A stretch of 64,000 nucleotides of DNA from Haloarcula ordinaria (GCF_029338275.1 NZ_CP119789.1:1240001-1304000); one strand, 5' to 3'; positions 8,887-19,434 are shown, numbered from the stretch's first letter. The notes: generated by a model not told the origin, from the letters alone. Made by a program: numbers and translations.

Positions 8887-9090
8887 TCAGAACAGTCCCA
8901 GGTCCTTCCCCAGCCGGTCGGTCAGCGCCTCAAGCACCTCGGGGTCCACCTCGGCGACGGCCTCGCCGTCGTGGAGCTGCTCGTTGTGCCGTTCGACGGC
9001 CCGTTCGACCTCGTCGAAGGCGACGCTGGTCCGGGTGTCACACTCGGGGCAGACGACCGGAATCTCCGGCAGTTCGTCGTCGCTGGCCAT
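8887..9090 (-). CDS. Small CPxC protein, hypothetical
   Basis: A 67-residue protein beginning MASDDELPEIPVVCPECDT. One Cys pair (CPEC) near residues 14-17 could bind zinc as a dimer or with a partner. The rest is a helix rich in Glu and Asp that ends LTDRLGKDLGLF. A start three codons upstream is possible but adds only MTG. It shares orientation with the zinc-finger gene at 8667 and the hypothetical gene at 9141, suggesting a small co-oriented group. Confidence 0.75.
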   Translation of the reverse strand: MASDDELPEIPVVCPECDTRTSVAFDEVERAVERHNEQLHDGEAVAEVDPEVLEALTDRLGKDLGLF

Positions 9091-9140
9091 ACCCGTCACT
9101 CTCAGTGTGGGGCGTCAAATACCGACCGATTCCCGCGCGG

Positions 9141-9647
9141 TCACTCGAGGACGGATTTCGGTCGCTTCAGGTAGAACTCCTGTTCGGTGACGCGCTCGTA
9201 CACCGCGTAGAGGGTCTCGACGGCCGATTCTGGGGGCTCGAACCGGACGTGCGGGGCGACGTGGTAGGCCTTGCAGCTGGTCAGGAAGAAGTAGAGGGTC
9301 CGGTGGTGGGCCGGTGTGGCGTCGACGACGCCCATCGACGCGCCCCCGAGGTCCTCGGAGAAGTCGTTGAGCATGGTCGCGATGTCGTCGTTGAGCCGCT
9401 CGTCGGGCCGCTTGAGCGGGGTCCCGAAGGTCTGTTCGAGGAAGTCACTGGTCGCCCGGACGAACGGGTTCGAGTCCATCCCGCTCGGGTCGACGCGGGC
9501 GAACTGCTCGTAGAGGTCGAGCAGCGCCGTCAGCTCGTCGGCGGTGACGGCGACCGGTCGCACCGGGTCGCCCTGCGGGAGCGAGTACTCCGGGAAGGTG
9601 TACGACGACGGGTCCGGGACCTTCCCGAACACGGTCTCGAGTGACAT
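9141..9647 (-). CDS. Haloarchaeal hypothetical protein
   Basis: A 168-residue soluble protein, MSLETVFGKVPDPSSYTFPE at its start. No motif is recognised. It has no signal peptide or membrane segment. A central helical part (LLDLYEQFARVDPSGMDSN) is followed by HHRTLYFFLTSCKAYHV and a C-terminal helix ending LKRPKSVLE. The gene is followed in the same direction by the CPxC protein gene (50 bases) and preceded by the HAD phosphatase gene (63 bases). Function not assignable. Confidence 0.75.
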   Translation of the reverse strand: MSLETVFGKVPDPSSYTFPEYSLPQGDPVRPVAVTADELTALLDLYEQFARVDPSGMDSNPFVRATSDFLEQTFGTPLKRPDERLNDDIATMLNDFSEDLGGASMGVVDATPAHHRTLYFFLTSCKAYHVAPHVRFEPPESAVETLYAVYERVTEQEFYLKRPKSVLE

Positions 9648-9710
9648 GGCTCCGCGTTGGGCCGCGGGGTGTCTAACTGTTGTGCCCGGCGCGAGCGGAG
9701 GCTGGGGGTG

Positions 9711-10967
9711 TCAGGACCGCCGTTCGTCGAGTTCGGCGAGCAGGTTCAGGCCGTAGACGATGTGGAGGACAGAACTCGCTTCGCCGGGTTCGTAGACGAG
9801 GTCGTCGTGCGCCCGGACGTGGTCGAGGACGGCCTGCGAGGCGTGTTCCGGCGCCGCCGAGATGCCGGCGTCGGCCTCGGCCACCCACTCCATGACGCGC
9901 AGGTCGCTCTTGCTGTCGCCCATCACGATGCCGAAGGGGTCGTCGATGCCCAGCACGTCGAACGCCTCCCGCACGCCGGTGGCCTTGTCGAGTTCCAGGC
10001 TGACGAGTTCGACGGCATCGGCCTCGTAGTAGCCCACGTCGATGCGTTCGAGGATATCGAGCACGGCCTCGGGTGCTGCTTCGAGGTCGGCGTCGGCTGA
10101 CACGCCGGCCTCGGCGAACACGCGGGCCAGCTCCGGGTCGCGTGCGAAGTACGTCCGGGCCAGGGCCGCGGGGTCGTCGATCGACTCCCCGACGGCGTCG
10201 GCGACGGCCCGGCCGACGAGCGCACAGAGGTGACAGACGGCTTCGTCGATAACCTCGGCGGCGGCCTCGCTGCCCACTTCGGCGTTGGGCTTCAGCGTGA
10301 CGTTGAACTCGTTGCCCTGGAGGTGACAGCCGTGGACGACGGACTCGGGGGCGTCGGAGAGCACACGTCCGCGGACCGCGTCGAAGACGGCGACGATCTC
10401 GGGGTCGAGTCGCTCGTAGAGCAACCGTTTCGTGTCGGAGCCGTGACCCGGCGTGAAGACGGCGTTCCCCGTCTCGAAGACGATGCTCATGTTCCCCGAG
10501 GAGACGACTTCGTTGCCCAGCCCCTGAATCATGAACCCCTTGACGTTCTCTAAGGTCTGGCCCGTCACCACGACGATGGGGACGCCCTGCTCGTGGAACT
10601 GGGTCAGGAGGTGGAGCGTGCTCCGGGGGATCTCGTTGTCGGTGTCGCCGGCCGACCGCAGCGTCTCGTCGACGTCCAGCACGAGGACGTTGACGCGCCG
10701 GTCGTACTTCGAGTAGAGGTCGAGCGCGGTGAATGCCTCCTCGCGGGTCAGCCGTGCGGCGAGCTCGGCGTAGGTCTCCCCCGTCGTCGGGAACTCCTCG
10801 CTGATGGCGGTCTTGCGCTCGTCGAGCTCCGCCCGCACGGCGTCCCACTGGTCGAGGGCGACCGTCGACCGCAGCGGGGGAAAGAGGTCGACGAACTCCT
10901 GGTAGGCCCGCAGCGTCTCGGTGTCGGTCGTCTGGTAGAGGTGGTAGAGCTGGTCGTATTTCTCCAT
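9711..10967 (-). CDS. HAD superfamily hydrolase (Cof-like)
   Basis: A 418-residue HAD phosphatase. Motif I is VLVLDVDETLRSAG (DxDxT, nucleophile and acid/base Asp) near residues 95-108. Motif II Thr lies in PIVVVTGQT. Motif IV is IVMGDSKSDLRVMEW, the GDxxSD pattern of the class IIB (Cof/sugar-phosphatase) group. The cap lies between these. About 90 extra helical residues precede motif I, unusual for the family and of unknown role. Likely substrate is a sugar phosphate or similar; a trehalose-phosphatase annotation would be a guess. A TGTAC-TTCACT-GTACA inverted repeat lies about 35 bases upstream of the start. Confidence 0.85.
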   Translation of the reverse strand: MEKYDQLYHLYQTTDTETLRAYQEFVDLFPPLRSTVALDQWDAVRAELDERKTAISEEFPTTGETYAELAARLTREEAFTALDLYSKYDRRVNVLVLDVDETLRSAGDTDNEIPRSTLHLLTQFHEQGVPIVVVTGQTLENVKGFMIQGLGNEVVSSGNMSIVFETGNAVFTPGHGSDTKRLLYERLDPEIVAVFDAVRGRVLSDAPESVVHGCHLQGNEFNVTLKPNAEVGSEAAAEVIDEAVCHLCALVGRAVADAVGESIDDPAALARTYFARDPELARVFAEAGVSADADLEAAPEAVLDILERIDVGYYEADAVELVSLELDKATGVREAFDVLGIDDPFGIVMGDSKSDLRVMEWVAEADAGISAAPEHASQAVLDHVRAHDDLVYEPGEASSVLHIVYGLNLLAELDERRS

Positions 10968-11064
10968 TCTCGGTGTTCGGTGTGTCGATGCCGATGTACT
11001 TCACTGTACAGCCATCGCGCCGAACGGGAAAACCCGGTCGTTTCGACAGCCTGGACCCGCTGTC

Positions 11065-11220
11065 TCAGCTCTCGTCCTCGTCGCCCCCGTCGGTCAACGC
11101 TTCGAGCTCCTCGTCGTCCTCGGTCGCTTCGTTGAGGAACGACGGCAGATCGTCGTCCGCCTTTGCCTCCGTCTCCTCGACGTCGCTATCTGTCTCTCGC
11201 TCGCGGTTCCACGGTGGCAT
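11065..11220 (-). CDS. 51-residue acidic hypothetical protein
   Basis: A tiny gene encoding MPPWNRERETDSDVEETEAK at its start and ending DGGDEDES. It is strongly acidic and has a short hydrophobic patch LPSFLNEA in the middle. Divergent from mutL, with 132 bases between starts. Coding is supported by the clean start and stop and the acidic composition typical of haloarchaeal proteins, but low complexity makes this less certain. Function unknown. Confidence 0.6.
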   Translation of the reverse strand: MPPWNRERETDSDVEETEAKADDDLPSFLNEATEDDEELEALTDGGDEDES

Positions 11221-11352
11221 CCGTCCTCTGTCGTGGCACATGGGTGTCCACCGTCGGACGGTACGTCGCGACTCGTGTTAACAGTTTGCAACGTCTACGG
11301 GACAGTCTCAAGTCGCCCCGGCCGCTATCCCCGACGACATGCGGGGGACGCC

Positions 11353-13410
<2,058 letters not shown>

Positions 13411-13458
13411 GCCCCGTCTAGCCGGTTGAACTAAATCCCGGTCCGTCGATGAGGGAGT

Positions 13459-14403
13459 ATGACACTCGTCACGGTCGGCGAGACGGCCCTCCGCTTCTCG
13501 CCGCCGGCCGGGCACAGGTTCGAAACCGCCGACGAGGTGACGCTCCAGACCGACGGCATCTCGAGCACCGCCGCCGCGACGGCCCATCGACTCGGGGGCG
13601 ACGCCGTCTGGGTCTCGAAACTCCCCGACACGCCGCTCGGCCGTCGCGTCGTCGCTGCACTCCACGAGCACGGCCTTGAGACCGACGTCGTCTGGGCCGA
13701 CCCCGGCGACGGACGGCAGGGACTGTCGTTCTACGAGGCCGGCGCGGCCCCGCGCGAGGACCGGCTCCTCCAGGACCGAACCGGCGCCGCGATGGCGACG
13801 CTGACCCCCGGCGAGCTGCCGATGGACCGCCTCCAGGCCGCCGACGTGCTGTTCGTCGCCGGGTCGATGGCTGCCCTGTCCGAGACGGCTGCCGACACGG
13901 CCGGGGCGGTGCTCCGGGCGATGCCGGGTACGACGGCTCTCGACCTGGACTTCTATCCGGGGCTGTGGACCGCGGAGCGCGCCTTCGAGACGCTCTCGGA
14001 CCTGTTCGACGCCGTCGACGTCCTCTTCGCACGCGAGCGCCAGGTAGAGGCCGTCTTCGACACGACCGCACGCCCCCGCGAGCTGGTCCACGCCATCGCG
14101 GCCGACCACGGCTTCGAGACGGTGGTCCTGACGCGCGACGATCACGACGTCGTCGCCTTCCACGACAACGTCATCCACGAGCACGACGCTATCGAGACGG
14201 AGACGGTCGACGTCACCGGCCAGCACGCCGCCCTCGTCGGCGCCGTCCTCGAACGACTCGTCGGGGGCGCCCCGCTCGACGAAGCGCTGTCCTACGGTGT
14301 CGCGGCCGCCGCGCTGACGCGGACGATGCCGGGGCCGCTGACGCCGCTCGAACGCGCCGAAGTCGAGCGGCTCGTCGACGCGCAGTCCGACGGCCGTCCC
14401 TGA
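13459..14403 (+). CDS. PfkB-like protein lacking the catalytic GAGD motif
   Basis: A 314-residue protein of the ribokinase/PfkB fold, similar in layout to 2-keto-3-deoxygluconate kinases: MTLVTVGETALRFSPP at the N-terminus, sugar-binding region LQTDGISSTAAATAHRLG and VDVTG near the end. The place where PfkB enzymes have TGAGD (anion hole and catalytic Asp) reads TGQHAALVG, so the catalytic base is replaced by Ala and the glycine by His. The substrate-site GG(S/A)xxN motif is also altered. It may bind a sugar without phosphorylating it, or serve a different reaction. It follows mutL by 48 bases on the same strand. Confidence 0.82.
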   Translation: MTLVTVGETALRFSPPAGHRFETADEVTLQTDGISSTAAATAHRLGGDAVWVSKLPDTPLGRRVVAALHEHGLETDVVWADPGDGRQGLSFYEAGAAPREDRLLQDRTGAAMATLTPGELPMDRLQAADVLFVAGSMAALSETAADTAGAVLRAMPGTTALDLDFYPGLWTAERAFETLSDLFDAVDVLFARERQVEAVFDTTARPRELVHAIAADHGFETVVLTRDDHDVVAFHDNVIHEHDAIETETVDVTGQHAALVGAVLERLVGGAPLDEALSYGVAAAALTRTMPGPLTPLERAEVERLVDAQSDGRP

Positions 14404-14436
14404 CCGGTGACGTTTCACTGAGTTAATCCGACCATA

Positions 14437-14446
14437 CTGTTAAAGG
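14437..14446 (+). promoter_or_regulatory. TATA-like box for the PGF-CTERM protein gene
   Basis: CTGTTAAAGG centred about 27 bases before the ATG at 14468. This spacing fits a leaderless archaeal transcript starting at or next to the ATG. Confidence 0.5.
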
Positions 14447-14467
14447 CTGCCGCCCGAAGGAACAGGT

Positions 14468-15706
14468 ATGTCTGAGACACGGACCCGGGCCGCGACACTG
14501 CTCGTCTTGCTCCTGGTCGTCGCCGGTAGTACTGTAGCGCTCTCCGGAGCAGCGACGGCGCAATCGCAGGTGACGCTGACGGTCACCGTCGTCGACCAGG
14601 ACGGTGACCCGCTCAGCAACATCGACATCTCCGCGACGTGGGACGACGGCGCCGGCGGCCCCGTCAACGAGACGACCCGTGCCAACGGCCAGGCGCTCGT
14701 CGACGTGCCGGCGGGCGCGGACGTCCAGATCACCGTCCACGACGACGAGGTCGTTCGGAACGTCCCGTTCACCGTCGAGGACGCCTCGACCCGTAACGTC
14801 GAAGTCGAAGTCGCGCCCGGTGCCACCGCGACCGTTTCCGTGGTCGGTAGCGGTGGCGACCCCGTCGAGGACGCCCGTGTCCGCCTGTTCACCGACGGCA
14901 ACTACGCGACCGACCAGCAGACAGGGAGCGACGGCACCGTCACCACGCCACTCATCGAGGAGGGGACGTACACCGTCATCGCCACCAAGCCCGGATTCTT
15001 CCGCAACACGACCCGCGCCACGTTCGTCGGGGAGAACTCGACGTCCATCACGCTGACAGAGGGGTCGGTGCTCGTCACCTTCTCCGTCGTCGACGACCAC
15101 TTCGAGCCAAACGAGACGATGCGTGATGCGACGATTCGCGTCGGCGACGTCGGCTCCGTCCAGACACTGTCGGACGGCGAGGCGACCATCTCCCTGCCGG
15201 TCAACGACCGGTACGACGTCCGTGTCACCAAGGACGGCTACCAGGCGTACGAGGAGCGCCTCAGCGTCCAGGAGTCCGCGATGACCGTCAACGTCTCTAT
15301 CGCGCGGACGCCTCGCGTCGACGTGACGCCGTCCAACGAACGTGTCGTGGTCGGCGAGTCGGTCAGCCTGACGGTCACCGACGAGTACGAGGAGCCGGTT
15401 CCGAACGCGACGATTCGCTACGACGGGGCGGACGTCGCAACGACGGACGCCTCGGGCCAGGCGACTGCCACCGTCCCGACGGCCGGGAACGTCACCTTCA
15501 TCGCGGAGAACGGTGCGCTGAGCGCTAACGTCACCGTCGAGGGCGTCGAACCCGGGAGCGAAGACGGGACGCCGACCGAGGCGATGACCCAGGCGACGAC
15601 CGAGACGGCGACGGAGTCGACGGGCGTCGCAGGCCCCGGATTCACCGCTATCGCGACGCTGGTGGCGCTCGCACTCGCAGCGGCGTTCCTGGCCCGGCGC
15701 CGCTAG
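14468..15706 (+). CDS. PGF-CTERM surface protein with beta-sandwich repeats
   Basis: A 412-residue secreted protein. Residues 1-32 are a signal peptide ending near ATAQSQ. The body is made of four carboxypeptidase-regulatory/Ig-like beta-sandwich modules, each with a DGxP-type turn (DQDGDPLSNIDIS, GSGGDPVEDARVRLF, DEYEEPVPNATIRY) and many NxT/S glycosylation sites. A Thr-rich stalk precedes GPGF, a hydrophobic helix and ARRR, the PGF-CTERM archaeosortase signal. It is probably a cell-surface adhesin or S-layer-associated protein; no enzyme motif is seen. The T-run GTTTTTCC just after the stop may help termination. Confidence 0.88.
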   Translation: MSETRTRAATLLVLLLVVAGSTVALSGAATAQSQVTLTVTVVDQDGDPLSNIDISATWDDGAGGPVNETTRANGQALVDVPAGADVQITVHDDEVVRNVPFTVEDASTRNVEVEVAPGATATVSVVGSGGDPVEDARVRLFTDGNYATDQQTGSDGTVTTPLIEEGTYTVIATKPGFFRNTTRATFVGENSTSITLTEGSVLVTFSVVDDHFEPNETMRDATIRVGDVGSVQTLSDGEATISLPVNDRYDVRVTKDGYQAYEERLSVQESAMTVNVSIARTPRVDVTPSNERVVVGESVSLTVTDEYEEPVPNATIRYDGADVATTDASGQATATVPTAGNVTFIAENGALSANVTVEGVEPGSEDGTPTEAMTQATTETATESTGVAGPGFTAIATLVALALAAAFLARRR

Positions 15707-15744
15707 CGGGACGTTTTTCCCCGCCAGGGCCCCACGAGTGCACA

Positions 15745-16830
15745 ATGACCGTTCTCGAGGCTGTCCACGAAGCCCACGACGCGACGTTCCGCGAGGTCGG
15801 CGGCCGGCGCGTCGTCGACAACTACGGCCGCCCGGAGCGGACCCACCGGGCGGTCCGCAACGTCGCCGGTGTCTGTGAGTTCGGCTACGGCGTCCTCGTC
15901 GTCACCGGCGAGGACCGCGTCGAGTACGTCGACAACGCCGTCTCGAACCGCGTCCCCGAGGCCGACGGGCAGGGGACGTACGCGCTCTTGCTGGACCCGC
16001 AGGGCCGGGTCGAAACCGACATGTACGTCTACAACGCGGGCGAGCGCCTCTTGGTCTTCACTCCGCCACAGAAGGCCGAACCGCTAGCCGAGGAGTGGGC
16101 CGAGAAGACGTTCATCCAGGACGTCGAGTTCCGGGTGGCGACCGACGACTTCGCGACCTTCGGCGTCCACGGACCGAAGTCCACGGAGAAGATCGCCAGC
16201 GTCCTCCACCAGGCGTCCTCGCCCGAAGCGCTGCTCTCGTTCGACCGTGGCGAACTCGGCGACGCTGGCGTGACCGTCATCCGGACCGATAACCTCGCCG
16301 GCGAGGAGAGCTACGACGTCGTCTGTGGCGCCGACGACGCCGAGCGCGTCTTCGATACGCTCGTCAACCGCGGGCTCAACGCCGTTCCCTTCGGCTACCG
16401 GACCTGGGAGACGCTCACCCTGGAGGCCGGAACGCCGCTGTTCGACACCGAAATCGAGGGGCAACTGCCGAACGACCTGGGCCTGCGCAACGCGCTGGAC
16501 TTCGAGAAGGGGTGTTACGTCGGGCAGGAGGTCGTCTCGCGCGTCGAGAACCGCGGCCACCCGAGCACGATGGTCGCCGGCCTGGCCGTCGACGGTCTGC
16601 CCGAATCGGGCGCGGCCGTCTTCGCGGGCGACGAACACGTCGGCGAGGTCACCCGCGCCGTCGACAGTCCGATGCGGTCGGCGCCCATCGCACTGGCGAC
16701 CCTCGACTGGGACCTGCCCGAGGACTCGCTGACGGTCCGAATCGACGACAGCCCGGTCGGCGCACAGCGGGTGTCGCTCCCCTTCGTCGAGGGCTCCGCG
16801 ACGTCGGCGCGACTGCCGACCTACGAGTAG
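15745..16830 (+). CDS. Folate-binding YgfZ/GcvT family protein
   Basis: A 361-residue protein of the aminomethyltransferase fold. The YgfZ signature K-G-C-Y-x-G-Q-E is present as KGCYVGQEVVSR near residues 254-265, and the folate-binding region includes LLDPQGRVETDMYVY. YgfZ-type proteins help make or repair iron-sulfur clusters with tetrahydrofolate, while GcvT works in glycine cleavage. No gcvH or gcvP is nearby, and the KGCYxGQE motif favours the YgfZ role. The end overlaps the convergent membrane-protein gene by 10 bases. Confidence 0.9.
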   Translation: MTVLEAVHEAHDATFREVGGRRVVDNYGRPERTHRAVRNVAGVCEFGYGVLVVTGEDRVEYVDNAVSNRVPEADGQGTYALLLDPQGRVETDMYVYNAGERLLVFTPPQKAEPLAEEWAEKTFIQDVEFRVATDDFATFGVHGPKSTEKIASVLHQASSPEALLSFDRGELGDAGVTVIRTDNLAGEESYDVVCGADDAERVFDTLVNRGLNAVPFGYRTWETLTLEAGTPLFDTEIEGQLPNDLGLRNALDFEKGCYVGQEVVSRVENRGHPSTMVAGLAVDGLPESGAAVFAGDEHVGEVTRAVDSPMRSAPIALATLDWDLPEDSLTVRIDDSPVGAQRVSLPFVEGSATSARLPTYE

Positions 16831-17213
16831 CCGGCGTCGTCGGCACCGTCTGACTCGCCCATGTAGTATTCGACGGCCACCAGCGCGGTGTACGCCGAGA
16901 ACGCCGCGAGACACATCCCGCCGAACTGCGTCAGCGCGGTCAACGCCGGCTGCACGTTCTGGTACTGGAGCGGCGCGATGATGAGCCACACCCCCACGGC
17001 CGTCGCCATGACGCCGGCCGCGAGTCGGGGCCGGCCGCGTTCGCGAATCGTCAGGAAGTTCTTGCCGGCGAAGATTGCGCCGACGACCGCAGAGAGCGTC
17101 ACGCTCCCACGGATACCCGGATTGGCGCCGAGCGCCAGCGGGCCGACGAACGCGACGAGACAGCCAAGCAGGGCGACGACTGCCGACGCCCTGGTGAACC
17201 GAGATGCCTGCAT
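16821..17213 (-). CDS. Four-helix membrane protein, hypothetical
   Basis: About 130 residues with four hydrophobic helices (ASAVVALLGCLVAFVGPLAL, SVTLSAVVGAIFAG, LAAGVMATAVGVWLI and MCLAAFSAYTALVAVEYY) and an acidic cytoplasmic tail ending DGADDAGYS. The layout resembles the SPW-repeat-like small membrane proteins of archaea, but I do not assign it. ATG at 17213 (MQASRFTRASAVV) is chosen over a GTG at 17270, which would add a Pro-rich stretch. It overlaps the stop of the YgfZ gene on the other strand. Confidence 0.75.
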   Translation of the reverse strand: MQASRFTRASAVVALLGCLVAFVGPLALGANPGIRGSVTLSAVVGAIFAGKNFLTIRERGRPRLAAGVMATAVGVWLIIAPLQYQNVQPALTALTQFGGMCLAAFSAYTALVAVEYYMGESDGADDAGYS

Positions 17214-17270
17214 ACCAGTGGGTGTCGGCGGGTCAGGGTAAATAGGTTGTACCAGCCTCCGGGTCGCCAC

Positions 17271-17498
17271 TCACTCGGTCAGCGGCAGGATGATACCGAA
17301 AATCAGCGGCGCGAACAGCGCCACTAGGATACCGAGTCCCTCCATGTCAGTGAAGAGCATGTCGCCCCACCCCGGGAGCGGGCCGACGAGTACGGGGCCG
17401 ATGACTTCACCGAGCACGCCGAGCGCGAAGAGGCCGACGCCGAGCAGGAACCCGCGTTTGGCGAGCGTCGCGTGGTCCAACCGTCGAGTGCGTCCCAT
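17271..17498 (-). CDS. Two-helix small membrane protein
   Basis: A 75-residue protein: a basic N-terminus (MGRTRRLDHATLAKR), a helix GFLLGVGLFALGVLGEVIG, a loop with PGWGDMLFTDME, and a second helix LGILVALFAPLIFGIILP. No family recognised. It is transcribed toward the four-helix membrane protein gene (57 bases to that start) and may share its transcript. Divergent from the small membrane protein at 17579. Confidence 0.7.
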   Translation of the reverse strand: MGRTRRLDHATLAKRGFLLGVGLFALGVLGEVIGPVLVGPLPGWGDMLFTDMEGLGILVALFAPLIFGIILPLTE

Positions 17499-17578
17499 AC
17501 TCGCCGGCTTTCTCCTACCCCGTTACCTACTTTTCGTTTTCAGAAAGGCTATAGGAGTCTGTCGCCTCGACACCGACG

Positions 17579-17815
17579 ATGAACGCTATCGTCACCGAAT
17601 CGCTCGCGGAGTTCGCCGGTCTGCTGCTCTCGCTCGTCGCCGCCGGCCTGCTGACCGTCGTCGGCGCGCTGACCGAGAGTGCTGGGCTCGCGAACCTGCT
17701 CGCCGGCCAGTCGATGCTCGGCCTGTGGGAGCTGTGGATGGGGGCCATCGCGCTGTACGCCGGCGTCTACCTGCTCGGGTACAAGCGCGTCGTCGCGTAC
17801 GCGGCGGCTCGCTGA
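17579..17815 (+). CDS. Small membrane protein, hypothetical
   Basis: A 78-residue protein with two hydrophobic helices (LAEFAGLLLSLVAAGLLTVVG and LWELWMGAIALYAGVYLLGY) and a short basic end. The ATG follows CTATAGGAG (a TATA-like box about 27 bases upstream), fitting a leaderless transcript. It converges on the geranylgeranyl-reductase-like gene with a 22-base gap. No function assignable. Confidence 0.72.
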   Translation: MNAIVTESLAEFAGLLLSLVAAGLLTVVGALTESAGLANLLAGQSMLGLWELWMGAIALYAGVYLLGYKRVVAYAAAR

Positions 17816-17837
17816 GCAGTCCGCCTTTCGTCCCGAC

Positions 17838-18923
17838 TCACGACCGCGAGAGCAGCGCCTTCAGCTGCTCTCGCGAGAACAGCGTGGTCGGCCGGTCCAT
17901 GTGGACCCCGATTTCCCCCTCGAACGCTCTCATCCCCATTTTCTGGAGCGGCTTCGGCACCGAGTAGCCCGCGCGGACGGCGTGGCCCAGTCGAATCTCC
18001 GAGCGGAGGTCCGCGCGCCACGCCCGCTCGTAGTCGCCCAGCGTCCCCGGGTCGTCGGGGGCGATCTCCCGGGCCGCGTGGTCGGCCGCGGTCATGCCGT
18101 AGAGGATGCCGCCGCCCGTGAAGGGCTTGGTCTGGGCCGCCGCGTCGCCGACGAGGAACGACCGGTGGCCGGTGACCCGCCGGGACGGCCCGATGGGAAT
18201 GAGGCCCGAACAGCGGTGGTCCGGCTCGACGCCGTAGCCGGCACAGAATTCCTCGAAGCGGCCGCGGGCGTCGTCGCCCGGCGGCACGGCGAGGCCGTAC
18301 TCGACGCCCGCCTCGCCCCGGGGGATGCGCCAGGCGAAGAACTTCGGGACGGTGAGGTGGACGTCGACGAAGTCCCCGTGGTCCACCTCGTCGGTGAACC
18401 CGAGGACACCGTGGAGGAGTTCGTCGGGTTCGGGCAGGTCGAGTTCGCGACGGACGCGGCTCTTGGGGCCGTCACAGCCGGCGACCAGTTTCGCCTGGTG
18501 GGTCTCGACGCCGTCCGGCCCGCGAACCGTGACGGTGACGCCGTCGCGCTCCTCGCTGACCCCGACCACGGTGTGGTCCTCCCGAACGTCGGCCCCAGCC
18601 TCGCGGGCCAGGTCCGCGAGGTGGCGGTCCAGCCCCACGCGGTCGATGACGTTCGAGATGACCTCGTCCTTGTAGAAGGGGTGGTCGGCACTGCCAGGCC
18701 CGCCCGTGTGGAACCGCGCGCCCGAAATCTCGTTCTGGAACAGCTCGTCGCGGGCGCTCTCGCCGGTGTACGCCCAGATGTCCGTGCTGACGTGGCCCGA
18801 GCAGGCCAGTGGCTCCCCGACCGTCCCCTGCTCGAAGACGAGCACGTCGAGCCCTCGCTCGGCGGCCCGGCGGGCGTACCGCGACCCGGCCGGGCCGGCT
18901 CCGACCACGACGACGTCGTGCAT
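17838..18923 (-). CDS. Geranylgeranyl reductase family FAD enzyme
   Basis: A 361-residue flavoprotein. The N-terminal dinucleotide-binding motif VVVVGAGPAGSRYARRAAERG binds FAD, with the ribose-binding Glu in LVFEQGTVG; CSGHVS is the conserved Cys segment of the geranylgeranyl reductase group. The second FAD motif is FLVGDAAAQTKPFTGGGI. In archaea these enzymes saturate the isoprenoid chains of ether lipids or of quinones, but several paralogues of unknown substrate exist. At 361 residues it is shorter than the main digeranylgeranylglycerophospholipid reductases. It starts at the left of a 124-base divergent region containing a perfect palindrome. Confidence 0.88.
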   Translation of the reverse strand: MHDVVVVGAGPAGSRYARRAAERGLDVLVFEQGTVGEPLACSGHVSTDIWAYTGESARDELFQNEISGARFHTGGPGSADHPFYKDEVISNVIDRVGLDRHLADLAREAGADVREDHTVVGVSEERDGVTVTVRGPDGVETHQAKLVAGCDGPKSRVRRELDLPEPDELLHGVLGFTDEVDHGDFVDVHLTVPKFFAWRIPRGEAGVEYGLAVPPGDDARGRFEEFCAGYGVEPDHRCSGLIPIGPSRRVTGHRSFLVGDAAAQTKPFTGGGILYGMTAADHAAREIAPDDPGTLGDYERAWRADLRSEIRLGHAVRAGYSVPKPLQKMGMRAFEGEIGVHMDRPTTLFSREQLKALLSRS

Positions 18924-18974
18924 ACTCGGACGTGGGTGTCAGGCGACAAATACCTTCTCGATTAGGCGGCTCGC

Positions 18975-18989
18975 TGTGACCCGGTCACA
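18975..18989. promoter_or_regulatory. Perfect palindrome TGTGACC-C-GGTCACA between divergent genes
   Basis: Seven-base arms with a one-base centre, about midway between the start of the geranylgeranyl-reductase-like gene (18923) and the membrane protein gene (19048). It lies upstream of a TATA-like GGATTTATCC (about 19017-19026) for the right gene. Likely a dimeric regulator site; the regulator is unknown. Confidence 0.5.
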
Positions 18990-19047
18990 GGGTGTCCGCT
19001 GTTGGTTAGGTACACCGGATTTATCCTCGGGGGTGGTCTGAAGGGAT

Positions 19048-19434
19048 ATGTCCGAGTACCAGCCCGGCGTCTGCAACATCGGCGCGACACAGCGACGCGC
19101 ACGACGGCTGTCAGGCATCGGTTCGTTCGGTATCGCGGGTGCCATCATCCTCGCCGTGGCGCTCGCCCAGCTCCCGTCCGGGGCGCTCTGGCTCACCGTC
19201 CCGTTCGTCTTCGGCGGGTGGGTTGGCACCCTCCAGGATTACTTCCAGTTCTGCGTCGCCTTCGGCGCGCTGGCCCGTTACGACCTCTCGGGCTCCGGCG
19301 GGTCGAGCGGGTCGGTCGCCGAGCGCGAGGCGGTGCGAGCCGACCGGAAGCGAGCGGCCCAGATACTCGTCGCTGCGACCGTCTTCACCGTGGCGACGAC
19401 CGCCGTCGTCGTGCTCCTCGGTGGGGCCCTCTAG
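19048..19434 (+). CDS. Haloarchaeal membrane protein, hypothetical
   Basis: A 128-residue protein. The cytoplasmic N-terminus carries VCNIGATQRRARRLSGIGSFG, followed by two close helices (IAGAIILAVALAQL and LWLTVPFVFGGWVGTLQDYFQFC), a charged loop with AEREAVRADRKRA, and a last helix AATVFTVATTAVVVLLGGAL. The CNIGATQRRAR start is a distinctive feature that recurs in small archaeal membrane proteins, from memory. A TATA-like box about 27 bases before the ATG suggests leaderless expression. Its stop overlaps the convergent BNR-repeat gene by 4 bases. Confidence 0.75.
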   Translation: MSEYQPGVCNIGATQRRARRLSGIGSFGIAGAIILAVALAQLPSGALWLTVPFVFGGWVGTLQDYFQFCVAFGALARYDLSGSGGSSGSVAEREAVRADRKRAAQILVAATVFTVATTAVVVLLGGAL

